Below, piece by piece: positions 10,449-20,995 of a stretch of DNA of 35,606 nt. A program made the translations under genes and the position numbers. Location: assembly GCA_004335835.1 (NCBI GenBank), contig RWJK01001617.1, forward strand, positions 381 through 35,986, given 5' to 3'. The stretch is from Scenedesmus sp. ARA3. Taxonomy: Eukaryota > Chlorophyta > Chlorophyceae > Sphaeropleales > Scenedesmaceae. The notes under the pieces were generated by a model. The model searched no databases. It was not told the origin of the DNA and saw nothing but the letters and a program-made list of their open reading frames with translations. Position 1 is the first letter of the stretch. Each line of letters starts with the position of its first letter.

Positions 10449-10847
10449 TGTTAAGGATGCATCACAAACACAATTGAACGTAATGTCTTGATGTAAAGCC
10501 CGTAACAGCTTATGTGAGGACGTGCAGCGGTGTCACCAGCGCCTCTTAACCACTGGGAGTCGTAGTGCCTCTCGCCTCCTATGCCCTGGCACCTCGATCT
10601 CTGCTATGGTTTTGAACGTTTAAATAAAGCATTAGTTACACATCAGCAGTGATTAGCAGTCCCGGTGTATAGTCTCGCTGGTGTTGAACGTGTTCCTGCT
10701 GTTCCCTCCAACACTCCTTTGGACTCTGCTCAGCACACGTTGAGCTGCAGCAGCACTGCGATGCTGAACATCCACAGGCAACATGTGCGTGCAACGCAAA
10801 TGAACTGCTGTGGTCAGTGCGTGGCTATCTTCCATGAGCTAACAATT
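10449..10847. promoter_or_regulatory. Divergent upstream region (SET gene / membrane-protein gene)
   Basis: 399 bp between two start codons facing away from each other. It must carry both promoters. A TTTAAATAAAG element at about 10619-10629 is the best TATA-like sequence, but its strand is unclear. The plus-strand frame is open back to 10665 in the frame of the right-hand gene, with ATGs upstream of 10848, so the true start of that gene could lie a little to the left. Confidence 0.45.
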
Positions 10848-12947
10848 ATGTTTGGGGTTGTCCTGCAGGCCCCCGCTGCTAGAGGCCAGATAACGCAGCA
10901 GCAACCACACAAGTAGGTAGCTGCTGCTGCTCAGCATCTCTGCCACAGTTCTCAACATAACAACAACACTCACCAACCTGAATATGCCACCCTGCACACC
11001 GCTGCTGCCTTGGCCACTGCTGCAGATGCGGCGCAGTGCGCCCAGCTGCACAGCAACAGCAGCAGCTGCAGCGAGCAGCCAGGCTCCTCACCAGAGCCAA
11101 CCCCAAAAGCAACAGCTCTTCTACAGCCACCAAGCAGGACACATCTAGCAGCAGCAGCAGCAGCAGCAGCCAGGTGCAGCCAGGACTTGCAGGAGGTTTG
11201 CTCTCCTCACCACAGCAGCAGTCCGCAGCATACATTTTCCTCACCGGCACTTCTGTAGCCTTTGGCGTAGCAGCGCTTGCAGCGCCGCAGCTGCTGCTGA
11301 CGCTGGCCCTAGGGGTGGATGCCACGCCGCTGGATGTGGCTTTCACCCGCATTGCTGGGGCTACTATGGCCATCAGTGCAGCAGTAGAGTACAGCCTGCA
11401 GGTGAGGCTGCTGTGCACACTGCACTTCAAATTGGGGCTGGTTTCACTGTGTGCGCCACAGCCAAGAAGCAGGGCGTGAAGTGAGGCGCGGTGGAAGCGC
11501 ACTCATGCACGCACGTGCCAGTTGCAGGCGTGCGGCAGATGCTGCATTGCTCCATCCAGGTGTGTTTAGCAACCAGGCCTATGTCGGCAACATCACTGAC
11601 CCCACAGCTGTCACTGCTGCTGCTGCTGCTGCTGCCGCTGCTGCTGCTACTGCTGCTGCTGCTGCTGCTTGTGTGTGCCTGCTGCCCTGCAGGATGCTGT
11701 TGTGGCTGGCCACCTCAAGTCGTCCACCTACCAGCGGCTGATGCTGGCCATACTGGGCAAGAACTGCCTCTACCTGGCCGCCTTTGCACTGGTGGGGCCC
11801 CGGCAGCAGCACCGGCACAGCAGCAGATCGCAATAAAAGCAGTCGCCAATGATCGCTACACTGGTTGGCAGATCAATAGTGAAGCTGTCACACCAATTGT
11901 CTCTGCAGGCACTTGGGAGCTGCTGCAAGCCACATTCGCCTCCCAAGTGCTGCATTTTGTTGTACATTGCGAACATCCCTCCCAGCATACGCAAGTAGCC
12001 CACTGACTGAGTGGCGTGACGGTTGTCGCTGCTGCTGCTGCATGCTGTGTAGTCTCCTGGCCTGTGGAGCCCTGTGCTCTTCAGCTTCTACCCAACAGCG
12101 GCAGCAGCATCCATCGTGATCAATGCAGCAACGCTGTGCTCAGGCTTTGCGCAGTCAGGAGCAGCAAGCATACGCGCCGGTCTGGCCTCAATTGCAGGTT
12201 TCAGCGAGCCCAAGACCCCAGCTGGCTGGACGTACAGCGTGTTCATCCTGCTGTATGCTGCCACAGGTGGGCGCTGCTTGCACGAGTTAAGTGTGTAGTG
12301 AGAAGAGCATGAGCAGCTGCATGCAGGGCTTGATCCACCACTTGGACTCCACCAAGTCTTGGTGGTTGTGCAGGGCACTACAGGTAGGGGCATCGCCTCC
12401 TACGGTACGCTGCATGCATTGCTGATGCTGCTTGTGCGATGCAGCCGCAATATTGCTGAACGTTTTGCTGTTTTTGTGCAGGGTGCTACAGGGTAAATGC
12501 GTCACCTACTACTGTGCGCTGCATGCATTGCTGATGCGGTCTGTGCGATGCAGCCGCAGTATTGCTGACCTTGCTGCTGCTGCTGCTGCTGCTGCCGCTG
12601 CAGTTGCTGCGTGCTACGCTCCAGAGGTCATCTTCACAGGCCAGCCCATGACAGCAGCAGGGCAGCTTCTGCAGCACACCTGGGCCCCTGGCTTCCTACT
12701 TGCAGGAGCAGCCTGCTGGGTGCTTGCAGATGCAGCAGATAGAGGCAGGCTGGGCGCAAGCACATTTAGGAGGTTGAATCTGGGGCTTGCGGCAGTGGAG
12801 GCGGGTTATACTGCTGTGTTTGGGTGGAGCATTGCTTCGGGGCTGGCGGTCAACGATGGAAGCAGCTGGTCAAACCTGGCGGGGTCTGCTGGTATTACGC
12901 TGTACTGCCTGTATCAGTACGTCACGAATGACAAGTCAGAGAAGTGA
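10848..12947 (+). CDS. Duplicated multi-pass membrane protein, unknown function
   Basis: I do not recognise a named family. Exons 10848-10912, 11026-11401, 11693-11791, 12053-12266, 12604-12947 join in phase to 365 aa. The first exon is the least sure part; the exon-2 frame has no ATG, so an upstream exon is required. Residues 1-88 are Ala/Gln/Arg/Ser rich with few acids (MFGVVLQAPAARGQ...), resembling an organelle transit peptide, with a poly-Ser run at 62-70. The remainder is hydrophobic, with about 6-8 TM segments. It is two copies of one module: TRIAGATMAISAAVEYSLQD (129-148) aligns with TWAPGFLLAGAACWVLADAA (277-296), followed by GHLKSSTYQRLMLA and GRLGASTFRRLNLG. AAPQ (107-110) matches YAPE (256-259). 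Ends YVTNDKSEK. Likely a plastid or mitochondrial membrane protein; that is inference. Confidence 0.78.
12368..12568 (+). repeat. Tandem ~92-bp duplication in intron 4
   Basis: Units 12368-12459 and 12476-12568 share GTGCAGGG at their left end and GCTGCATGCATTGCTGATGC, then TGTGCGATGCAGCCGCA and TATTGCTGA on the right. Both contain acceptor-like GTGCAGG followed by a CTACAGG(G)TA donor-like site, so each could act as a decoy micro-exon; neither is needed for the reading frame. Confidence 0.85.
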
Positions 12948-13090
12948 GAGGCGTGGCAGTCCCTGTTGTGCGCAGGGGGTGCGTGTCGGCCCGACAATAC
13001 CGGGTGTGGCCAGCAGCACAGCTGAAACTGTCACTTTAAAGCACAGCCGCTGCACTGCTCAAGCTTTTCACAGAGAGTTTGCATATAGCA

Positions 13091-13095
13091 TGTAA
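13091..13095 (+). promoter_or_regulatory. TGTAA polyadenylation signal
   Basis: TGTAA about 144 nt downstream of the stop codon of the plus-strand membrane-protein gene; the standard chlorophyte poly(A) signal. Confidence 0.55.
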
Positions 13096-13361
13096 GCATG
13101 AAGACATCTTGAGCACTTGCGATCGAAATGTGCGTCAAAATAATCGACTTGGCAGGGCTGTGCTTGATGACCAGGTGCTCTTTGCGTAAAAATGGAGTAC
13201 AACCAGAGTACTGCTGGTTGTGATTTGGCAAGTCAGCTGGTGCTAGAAATTGATCAGTGCAGCGTGCTGTGTTGTCATGCGGTGTTATTCGTGCTGTGTG
13301 GTGGGCTGCAGATTAGTCCGACTACTGAGTCAGTGTGTCTGTGTAACATGCAGCACTATCT

Positions 13362-13366
13362 TTACA
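13362..13366 (-). promoter_or_regulatory. TGTAA polyadenylation signal
   Basis: TGTAA in minus-strand sense, about 205 nt downstream of the stop of the ASC-1-like gene. Confidence 0.45.
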
Positions 13367-13570
13367 GTGAACCTGCCACACTTCAGCCGTGTGGGTTTTT
13401 ACCTTCAGTTGCTCGATAGTAGTTGAGCCAACTAGCATCGGCTGTGTAGCTGCATCACTGCAAAGTAAGGAACGCGACTTCTTGTACAGCACACACACAC
13501 ATATAGAGCAAGCAACACCGCCACGGGCTGAGCACTGCTGATGCTGAGCTACCACTCAGCTCTGCACAGC

Positions 13571-15435
13571 TCAGCTTGCAGGAACAGCACGCTGCTGTGC
13601 CTGCTGCTGCCTCTGCTTGCTACTGCTGCTGCCATGGGCCAGCTGCTCATCCAGCAGCAGCTCTGCCTCAAACTCTGTGAAGATGCTGTCATCTTGCACA
13701 CGCGCATCTGCAGCAGCAGCCCGTGCTGCAGCACCTCCACGCCGCTGCCCTCTCGCGCTGCCGCCGCCCTGCTTCTGTTTCTGGCAGCTGCTACCTGCTG
13801 CCCCTTGCTGCTGCTGCTGGTGCTGCTGCTCCTGCTTGCCCTTGTTGCCGTGTTGCCGCTGCTTCTTGTCTGCCTGGCCACCACCCTGCTGCTGCTGCTG
13901 CTTCTGCTGCTGCCGAACGGGAACAAAGACGGGTGGTGGCGTTGACAGCGTTGGGTTAACGCTGATGCGCAGGTCACGGATTGCTGCCAGCGCCTGCTGC
14001 AGCGCTTCTGCTGCAGCAACACCCTGCAGGCAGCACAGCAGGAATCAGGCCAGCAGCAGGTCAGCAGCAACACCACCAGCCAGGCACACGGGAAGGGTGC
14101 AAGAGGGCAGTCATAAACTTAGTAAACTCGCCTCGTACATGTTGAATGCACACATTGTGGTCAGACAGCAGCACGTCTCTTCCCAGCCTGATGCGCGCGT
14201 CTGGACTGCAAAAAAGTGTTAGCCAGCAGCAGCTGCAGCATTGCTGCCAATCACCTGGTCATCAGCAGCACCAGCCGCCCCTGCTGCACCACCTCCACCA
14301 CCTGCTGCTGCTGCTGTTCCACCCGCTGCTGCTGCTGCCCCGCCCGCTGCTGCGGTGACGTCCACGCCCTGCCTCAGTGCCTCAGTGGCGCTCATGGTCT
14401 GGAAGGATGCACCGTCGCTGCTGCCGCCAGCAGCAGCACCGTCAGGCCCCTCTGTCATCAGCACCTGCAGGACAAAATAAGCAGAAGCAGCCACCACCAC
14501 AGCAGCAGCAGCAGCATAGCTGTCGGCAACTCAGGCTCTCGCTTCATCAAGGAGTTCCCAACTGCATTCACCAGCCAGTGCGATGCTGCCGGTCACAGCA
14601 GTTGCATGCTGTCACTCACTGCTCCACAAGGCACTTGCTCAACCTGCACTGCTGGTTCTCGCCATGCTCTAGCATTTGTAAGCGACACACAATGCTTTCG
14701 ATCCTCATTGTATGCAGCAGGCGCTTGCAACAGCAGGCACAGTCTTGCAGCAGCATACCAGCAGCAGCTGCCACCCACCTTGCGTCCCAGCAGGTCAAGC
14801 GTGACGACCACCCTGTTGCGGCGTGCTGCTGCTGCTGCCTCCTCTGCCTCAGCCCGGCGCTTCAGCTCAGCTCGCTCCTGCATGCATCACAGGCAGCAGC
14901 AGCCACGCACAAACGTCCGCATGGAGCCCGGGCAGGCCAGCTGAACAGCAGCACATGCACCAGTGGTGCAGTGCAATATGACGAGCCAGCCGATGCCTCC
15001 ACGCAAGCAGGCCCACCAGTCAGACAGACATCGTAATTTGGTCATTGCACGAGATAATCAGTGCAGACGAAGCAGGCACAGGGCTGCGCCGATGGTAATG
15101 CCACAATAGCAGCAGCAGCAGCAGCCTGCGGCGCCGCATCCTCACCTCCTCTGACAGCCAGGCATTGGTGTCAATCTCAAAGTAGTCACTCTGGTCGTCA
15201 ATCACTGTCGTGCGCTTCTGCGAGTGCCTGTCATAATCCACCAGCCGGTCCTTAAACGCAATCGCCTTGGCAGTTGCATCATCTTCAGCTGCAGCAGCAC
15301 TGCCAGCATCGCCGGCTGCCTCTGCGCTGCTGCTGCTGTGTGGCGGCTGCTGCGCCTGCGCGATGCGCTGCTGCTGCGTCATGGCCACCTGTGCACCACA
15401 GTAGGTGCAGGCAAACTTGCCATCTGCACAACAGC

Positions 15436-15466
<31 letters not shown>

Positions 15467-16568
15467 AAGCAACAGCAAAAGTGACACACAACACCTGCAA
15501 CCCCACAGCTACTACCATCTCCCAACCAGCCAAGAGCCAACACGCAAGCAGCCACCACTGCAGCCAGACCCATACCAACCCTAGGGACCAGCACCCGCTG
15601 TAACACTTACGTATGAACGCGATGATGTCATTAGTGAGGCAAAGCAGCAAGCACTGCAACCAAACCCACACAGAACCCTGCAGCAGCAGCCGCTGTAACA
15701 CTCACGTATGAATGCAATGATGTCATTGGTCAGGCTCCTGCAGTCAAATATTTTGCCGCAGCTCAAGCAGTTGGCCACCTTGCGCTCCAAGCCGCCCGTC
15801 AACTGCTCCAACTGACTCACAGGCCCCTTGCGCTGGCCACCTGACTGGCCGCCGCTGCTGCTGCTGCCAGCGCTGCCTGCTGCTGCTGCTTCGCCTGGCT
15901 TGGGCCGTGCTTGAATGCGGCCGCCGCGCTTGAACATCGACAGCGTGGCTTCTGCTGACTGCTTGGCGCTGCTCTTGCCGGCTTTAGCAGTCTGCGATGA
16001 CAACCGTGAGAGCACAACCGCATTAAGATGCAAGTGCACGTGCAGCATCCAAATCAGCAGGCATTGTCTGAACAGACACACCTCACTTGCCGTACCTGAC
16101 ATGCATGATGCCAGCACCGTACCTGACATGCATGATGCCAGCACCTTTGTTTTTTTTTCAGGCCTGCAGCATGTCGGTATTGCTCAAGCTACTGCCGTGA
16201 GTGGGCATGCAGCAGCTCTGGCACACAGCATAGCACATCACCACATGGCGCACCCTACGACAACGCAGTGCAGCACACCATAGCACAACACAATAAACTA
16301 CAAGCATACCCTGTTTATCTGCTGCCTCACCTTTGCTGCATCGCCAGCCTGCTCGGCAAGCTGGGGCTGCTGCTTGCCGCCAAGGTTGAGCCACTTGTCC
16401 TGCTCCTGCTTCACTGCTGCTGCTCGCTGCGCAGGGCTTGGCTTGGGTGCCGCTGCAACACTGGTGCTGTAGCTGGCCCTCTGCTGCTGCTGCTGTTGTT
16501 GCTGCTGCTGCTGGGGTGCTGGGGCTAGTACGGGTGTGGCCTGCCTGAGAGCACCAGGCTGTCTCTGC

Positions 16569-16599
<31 letters not shown>

Positions 16600-17177
16600 T
16601 GGTGTTGCCCCGCTTTGCGTCCATGTAGTCAGCAATGATGCTGATTGCCACTGGGCTATTCTCCATAAAGTTCTGCAAGGTGCAGCAGCAGCAGCAGCAG
16701 CAAAGGAACTCAAATGACTGCAACATACCAGAGGTCACCCTGAGGCCTCAATGACATGGCTCAGACTGTAGGCTGCAACACCGCCAGGCATGTGACAATG
16801 CACACATGCATGGCATTGGCAGCAGCCCAACGTCCTGCGCTGCAGCAGCACATGCCTGCAATGCAGATGCACATACACATGATATAGCTCAGAGGACAGG
16901 ACAAGGCATAGCAGTGTCATGGCTGCTGGCAATGCCAAGCTGCTGCTGCTGCTGCTGCTGCTGCCACCAGTAGCATTGTTGCTGCCACCAGCAGCGCTGT
17001 TGCTGCACAGTGCTGCTGCCTGTTCTGTCCTGTAAGGCTCGCCTGCACAATGTCCTGCACATGCTCATCATCAGCTGAGCTGGCCTTTGAGATGACGTCC
17101 ACCACTCCATCCACAATCATGTCGTCCCAGCTGAGTGCCTTCATCAGCTCCTGCTTCAGCCACTTTTCGTGCGCCAT
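13571..17177 (-). CDS. ASC-1/TRIP4-like zinc-finger protein (activating signal cointegrator 1)
   Basis: In animals ASC-1 is a transcription coactivator and part of the ASCC complex acting on collided ribosomes and alkylated DNA. Exons: 17177-17043, 16672-16331, 15991-15706, 15423-15146, 14877-14779, 14464 to about 14272, about 14200-14139, 14023-13571; about 615 aa. The exon 6/7 junction is unresolved. The N-domain MAHEKWLKQELMKAL to DIVQNFMENSPVAISIIADY matches the helical start of ASC-1. The C2HC5-type zinc finger is intact: NCLSCGKIFDC (Cys 234, 237, 243) and CTYCG (Cys 260, 263). Downstream, FKDRLVDYDRHS, TTVIDDQSDYFEIDTNAWLSEEE and VVVTLDLLGRKV are the strongest family matches. The end carries RVQDDSIFTEFEAELLLDEQL. 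Long poly-Gln linkers lie at about 70-80 and 95-105. No ASCH domain is seen, unlike human TRIP4. Intron 1 appears to use a GC donor. Confidence 0.9.
15436..15465. repeat. (GCA)10 at ASC-1 exon-4 acceptor
   Basis: Ten GCA units on the plus strand, CTG in gene sense, ending about 12 nt upstream of the exon-4 acceptor at 15424. Confidence 0.92.
15560..15750 (-). repeat. Tandem ~95-bp duplication of exon-3 end and donor
   Basis: The end of ASC-1 exon 3 plus the intron start (core 15735-15691 in gene order) is repeated downstream in the intron (core 15640-15596), with 5 differences in 45 aligned bases and recognisable similarity on the flanks. Both copies can encode LTNDIIAFI. The upstream copy is followed by donor GTGAGT, the downstream copy by GTAAGT. 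The downstream copy lacks the Cys-containing part and has no clear acceptor, so it is probably a pseudo-exon or an alternative 5' splice site. Confidence 0.88.
16092..16145. repeat. Two tandem 27-bp repeats
   Basis: GTACCTGACATGCATGATGC... is repeated exactly at 16092-16118 and 16119-16145, inside intron 2 of the ASC-1-like gene. Confidence 0.97.
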
Positions 17178-17903
17178 CTTGATTCAAAGCGATAAACTAG
17201 CTACACGGTTATGAGTTTGCTGATGCAGGCGTCGCAGCAAGTGCTTTGTGGCAGTTAAGGCTGTGTACCTGCTGCTGCTTGGAACAGGCTGTACAGCACG
17301 ACTGTTCTGAGCTTGCTGCCTTGCCAGCAGATGTACAGCATTTGTTGCTCGTTTTCGTATGAAACCTACAGCGTTCGGGGTACAGCCTGGCCGTCTGGCA
17401 TCCGGTAAGTGTCAGTGGCACCCTGTTACTGTCATGCGTCCATGTGGTCGCAAAGCCTGCAAGCGATTCTCCTACACCTGCCTTTCATGCTTCACATGAT
17501 ATGTGTTTTGTTTCTTTGTGGGATCGTGGTGCACTCTGATAAGTTTGCACAAACAAACCCTGCTCATCGACACTGCCAGAGATCATCACACTTATACCGT
17601 GCACTGCATCGTTCAACGCTTCAACAAGTACTGGTGAGTCATAAACTGTGCCTGCTGGAAGCCTGGCAGCGTTGCAAGGCTTCCATGACTTTAGCAGCAG
17701 GACTGTGCAGGACTGTCACTGCTGCCCTCACCTGCAACAATGCACACCAGCTGTGCTTCTGGACTGCTTAATAGCCTCACTTCAATACTCTACAGCAGCA
17801 GCTGCTCGCTCTCACCCTGCTGTTGCTGCCTCTGCATCTCACTACAGGCTCCACAGTCACCTATCACTCAACTGTGCGCTGTCAAGCATTTCGCAGGCAG
17901 CGC

Positions 17904-17961
<58 letters not shown>

Positions 17962-18001
17962 CGTGCATCAGCAGCGGCCGCTGCAGCGGCCAGCAGCAGC
18001 C
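17178..18001. promoter_or_regulatory. Divergent upstream region (ASC-1-like / small TM gene)
   Basis: 824 bp between divergent start codons. It must hold both promoters. A CAG/AGC run (17902-17960) lies 40-100 nt upstream of the right-hand ATG and is probably in its 5' UTR. No clear TATA box. Plus-strand open frames at 17409-17771 and 17740-18024 are low-complexity or motif-free. Confidence 0.45.
17902..17960 (+). repeat. CAG run upstream of small TM gene
   Basis: A GCA run interrupted once by GTA, then 15 AGC units (17916-17960), in gene sense CAG. Ends 41 nt upstream of ATG 18002. Confidence 0.92.
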
Positions 18002-18682
18002 ATGGCACTAGTGGTCAAGCCTAGTGCTGTGATCAAGGCACTGTGGTTCAGTGTTGGCACAGGAGCAGCATATGCAGCGTACCTGAAGCTTCACAAGGAC
18101 TTGTGGACTGGAGCCAAGCAGGTGAGCTGCTGCCTGGGAAGGCCAGGTTTCAACACATTGCACTTATTGCGTGACAACTAGCAGCAGTATTTGGTGCAGT
18201 CTGGCGCAGTCTGGCGCAGTTGGTTGTATATGCACAGCCACGCGCAGCAGCAGCTACAGCACCATGTGTGCTTACACATAAGTGGCAACAGCATAGTAAG
18301 CACGGATGATTTGCAGGGCAGTCGCAGCAATGGTTGCACATGTGCATTGCACACAAAACATCAACTCACATAAGCACAGCCAGCAGGCAATGAAGCAGCC
18401 TGCAGCTGCACTACAGCTGTTACCCTGCACAGGACGCCCAAAGCGGCACAGCACGCTGTTACACTACCGCCTGCCTGCCAATCGTCTTACTTCCTAACCT
18501 GGCCCCTGCTGTGTCTGCAGGTAGCGCAGGCGCACGGCACGCTTCCTCCGCAGCAGCCACAGCAGCAGCCGGAGCGCCTGTTTGGCCCTGCGGCACGCGC
18601 CACGCTTGCTGCGCAGTGGAACGGCCTCGTTGATGATACGCTGGGCAGGCTGGCACAGGAGCTGGGCAAGAGGGGAATCTGA
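18002..18682 (+). CDS. Small single-pass membrane protein, possibly MICOS Mic12/Mic13-like
   Basis: Two exons, 18002-18121 and 18521-18682, join in phase 0 (donor GTGAGC, acceptor GTCTGCAG) to 93 aa. Residues 1-12 (MALVVKPSAVIK) are short and basic; 13-29 (ALWFSVGTGAAYAAYLK) form one Gly/Ala-rich membrane helix; HKDLWTGAKQ follows, then a Pro/Gln linker and a soluble tail FGPAARATLAAQWNGLVDDTLGRLAQELG. The layout (short N-terminal glycine-rich TM, then W-x(2)-A-K-Q) recalls Mic13/QIL1 and fungal Mic12 of the mitochondrial cristae complex, but the similarity is weak and I cannot confirm it. Two well-formed splice sites and a clean frame support a real gene. No in-frame ATG upstream was found before the CAG run. 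Confidence 0.65.
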
Positions 18683-20995
18683 TGCAAAAGTTGATTCCAA
18701 CTGGTTTATGATTTGCCAAACCTGGTCGTCTGTGTAGGTTGCTGATGGCGTCATGTTACTGCAGTGACAGCAACAGGGAGCTATCTGCAGTGCAAGAGAA
18801 GACATGGTGCTGTGGCGAGCTGTGCACGGCAAGCGGAGTACGAGCTCAGCTGCAAGCACTTGTTGGCGCATTGTGGGTGCCTGCAGTTGAGGGAAGTTTT
18901 CCCTGCCTGTCACACTGCCAGTGATGGCAGCGGCACTCAGAAATTTGTTCCAGTGCTGGGTTTCATTGCAAACTCGCGCTGGTGCCACACAATACAGCAC
19001 ATTCAGCTGACAGCATACTTTGTAGGGTTGCATACACTGAAGTTGGAAAAGGGCGGTACCGCAACCGGTTGCCTAAGCCCGGTTGCTGTGCGACACTGTT
19101 GTGGATCTGCTTACTGTCTTTGAGCACGGTGGTGGTGGCAGCGCCGGCTTTTAGTATTATGAGTTGCAGGAAAGACATTCGGTTTTTGCAGTTGTGCGCA
19201 TGTTTGCTTTTGACAGAATTATTGCTGTTGTGTACAATTCAACCACTGAAGACCCCACTGATCTCGAACATGTACTGCTTCCATTCCAAGGTTTCCACGC
19301 GCCAGATATGTACGAGTTTCTGACAGCAGACATGTACCATATGATTGTTGGCCAGCCCATGGGCTTCCTTACAGGTGTCAGAGGTGTCAAGCCGCCGAAC
19401 ACCAGGTCAAGTTTCCCGTGTATTGCACAAACAAAACAGGCCTGCTTGCAGCGGGGATTAAAAAAGCACGCCCTTTGGTGATATGATGTTTCATCCTAGA
19501 TGCACACACACGACAGTATGCTAGTCTCACTGCTTTGCAGCAGGAGTGTCTCATGTATTTGAATCACTACATGCAGACGTGCGACAACACACAACAGACA
19601 ATCAGCCACTTGCACACTCCCTACAACGCACCTGAGAGTGCGCAACTGTCCTAATTAGGATTATAATGGCAGATATCTTCTGCAATACACGCCACACCAG
19701 TCACACCTGCTGATGCACACACGCACATCACCAGTCACTTGGCTGCACCTGTCTGCGATTTAGAGCCGCGTACAAGCTCACTGGGCAAAGGGAGCAATCG
19801 AAAGCATTGGTTTATGCCGATGCCACCCCCGCATGTTCGCAGCCGCCAGCACCACCACACCACATGCTGGTGGACCTCGACACCACACACCACACAGGTG
19901 GTTTTGACCACTTGTCAAAGCTGATGATACACCCAAGACCTCACAGCACAGTTTCTTAAAATGGACCCCCGATATTAGAACAGCATGCTTAAGAAGACCC
20001 TTGATTAGCTCTACTGCATATAAGCATTACGTCGGACCAATGTTCTGCTGTTGTAACACATTGTGGGATCCACAAAGAACATCACCTGAAGAGACCAGCA
20101 TCGTTGGGCGCAGAGCAGACACAACTACTGCACCAACAAGGCCACCAGGCTTGCAGCAATTGGCAGGCTTCTGACCAATAAAGCAGCTGCACCCACAAGC
20201 AGCTCCTCTCCAAAAACACAATGAATGTTCAGCATGGTGCCACACATGTCGATGCTGGGGCCAGCACACTCATGCCAAGAGTGGCACTCAAGCAGTTGCC
20301 ACTGGTGCGTATCCTTTAGTGTGGGCAGTGACAACGTAAGCAAATCATCACAGCTGCATGCCTGTGCAATGCTACATTAGCCGGTTGTGCAAGTGCTTAG
20401 CAAGTGTGTGTCAGAGTATATTCTTGGACGCGCGTGAAGCATCAGCACATGGTACTTTGTCAACCAACAGTCATGTATGTAGCTGTCATAGTTGGCCCCA
20501 CAGATGGTGCGGCCCACATGGTGTTGTCACTGGCATCCCCTGGCAGCAGTTAGCTGCACATATGAAAGTGGCTGTACAGCTGAGCTGTAAACAGCACACC
20601 AAACACCATTGGCTATCGAACGCAGAGCTCATACATCGCACCACAGCGTGAAGCACTTAAGCAGTGCATTGCACATCCAGTTGTAAGGGTGTAAGAGCGC
20701 AGTATTGTAAAGAAGTGCCATTGCCAAAGCCCTGCGGGCAGATCTCTCCCCTACCTGGTCAGGTACCTGAGCTGCCTAACTGCTGCCTGCTATCTACCTG
20801 CTGCAACAATAACTAGTTCTGAGGTCTGCCTCAACAAAAGAGCTAGCAATGCATCAGTGGTTTCAATGCTGATCCAACATGCACATGTATTGCCTAGGCA
20901 CAGCAGCAACACTGTCAGACACGACATACGTCCACCTCAGCAGCTGCCGCCAGGCACGTCTGAGCAGAACCCAACTTTTGGCCCTTGGTGCCTAT
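18683..20995. other. Repeat-poor intergenic island between convergent genes
   Basis: 2.3 kb between two convergent genes, nearly free of the CAG/CTG runs that fill the rest of the window and somewhat richer in A/T. One moderately protein-like frame is at 19170-19481 (listed separately). A frame on the minus strand near 20343-20125 has a hydrophobic stretch (LLVGAAALLVRSLP) but no family. A 12-bp palindrome GCAACCGGTTGC lies at 19061-19072 and CAC-rich simple sequence at 19849-19900. No RNA gene or transposon protein recognised; old mobile-element debris is possible. Confidence 0.5.
19200..19481 (+). CDS. Doubtful ORF, 93 aa
   Basis: ATG at 19200, TGA at 19479-19481. The frame reads MFAFDRIIAVVYNSTTEDPT at its start, contains GFHAPDMYEFLTADMYHMIV, and is of normal complexity without homopolymer runs. 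It is open upstream to an acceptor-like GAGTTGCAG at 19161-19169, so it may be an internal exon or an element fragment. No family recognised, no supporting splice partner found. Confidence 0.22.
   Translation: MFAFDRIIAVVYNSTTEDPTDLEHVLLPFQGFHAPDMYEFLTADMYHMIVGQPMGFLTGVRGVKPPNTRSSFPCIAQTKQACLQRGLKKHALW

Larger units (their letters stand above)
12948..13570. other. Intergenic between convergent genes
   Basis: About 620 bp shared by the 3' UTRs of the duplicated membrane protein gene (+) and the ASC-1-like gene (-). It holds a TGTAA signal for each strand (13091 and 13362) and a CA-rich stretch near 13491-13503. No ORF of note. Confidence 0.6.

Noticed and set aside
13617..14222. Plus-strand ORFs of up to 201 codons rich in Cys/Leu/Ala
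   Set aside because: They are reverse-strand readings of the poly-Gln/Ala coding exons of the ASC-1-like gene.
16146..16168. TTTGTTTTTTTTTCAGG, a textbook-looking plus-strand acceptor
   Set aside because: It lies within an intron of a minus-strand gene, and no plus-strand gene fits around it.
19061..19072. 12-bp palindrome GCAACCGGTTGC
   Set aside because: Short enough to occur by chance in a 35-kb window.
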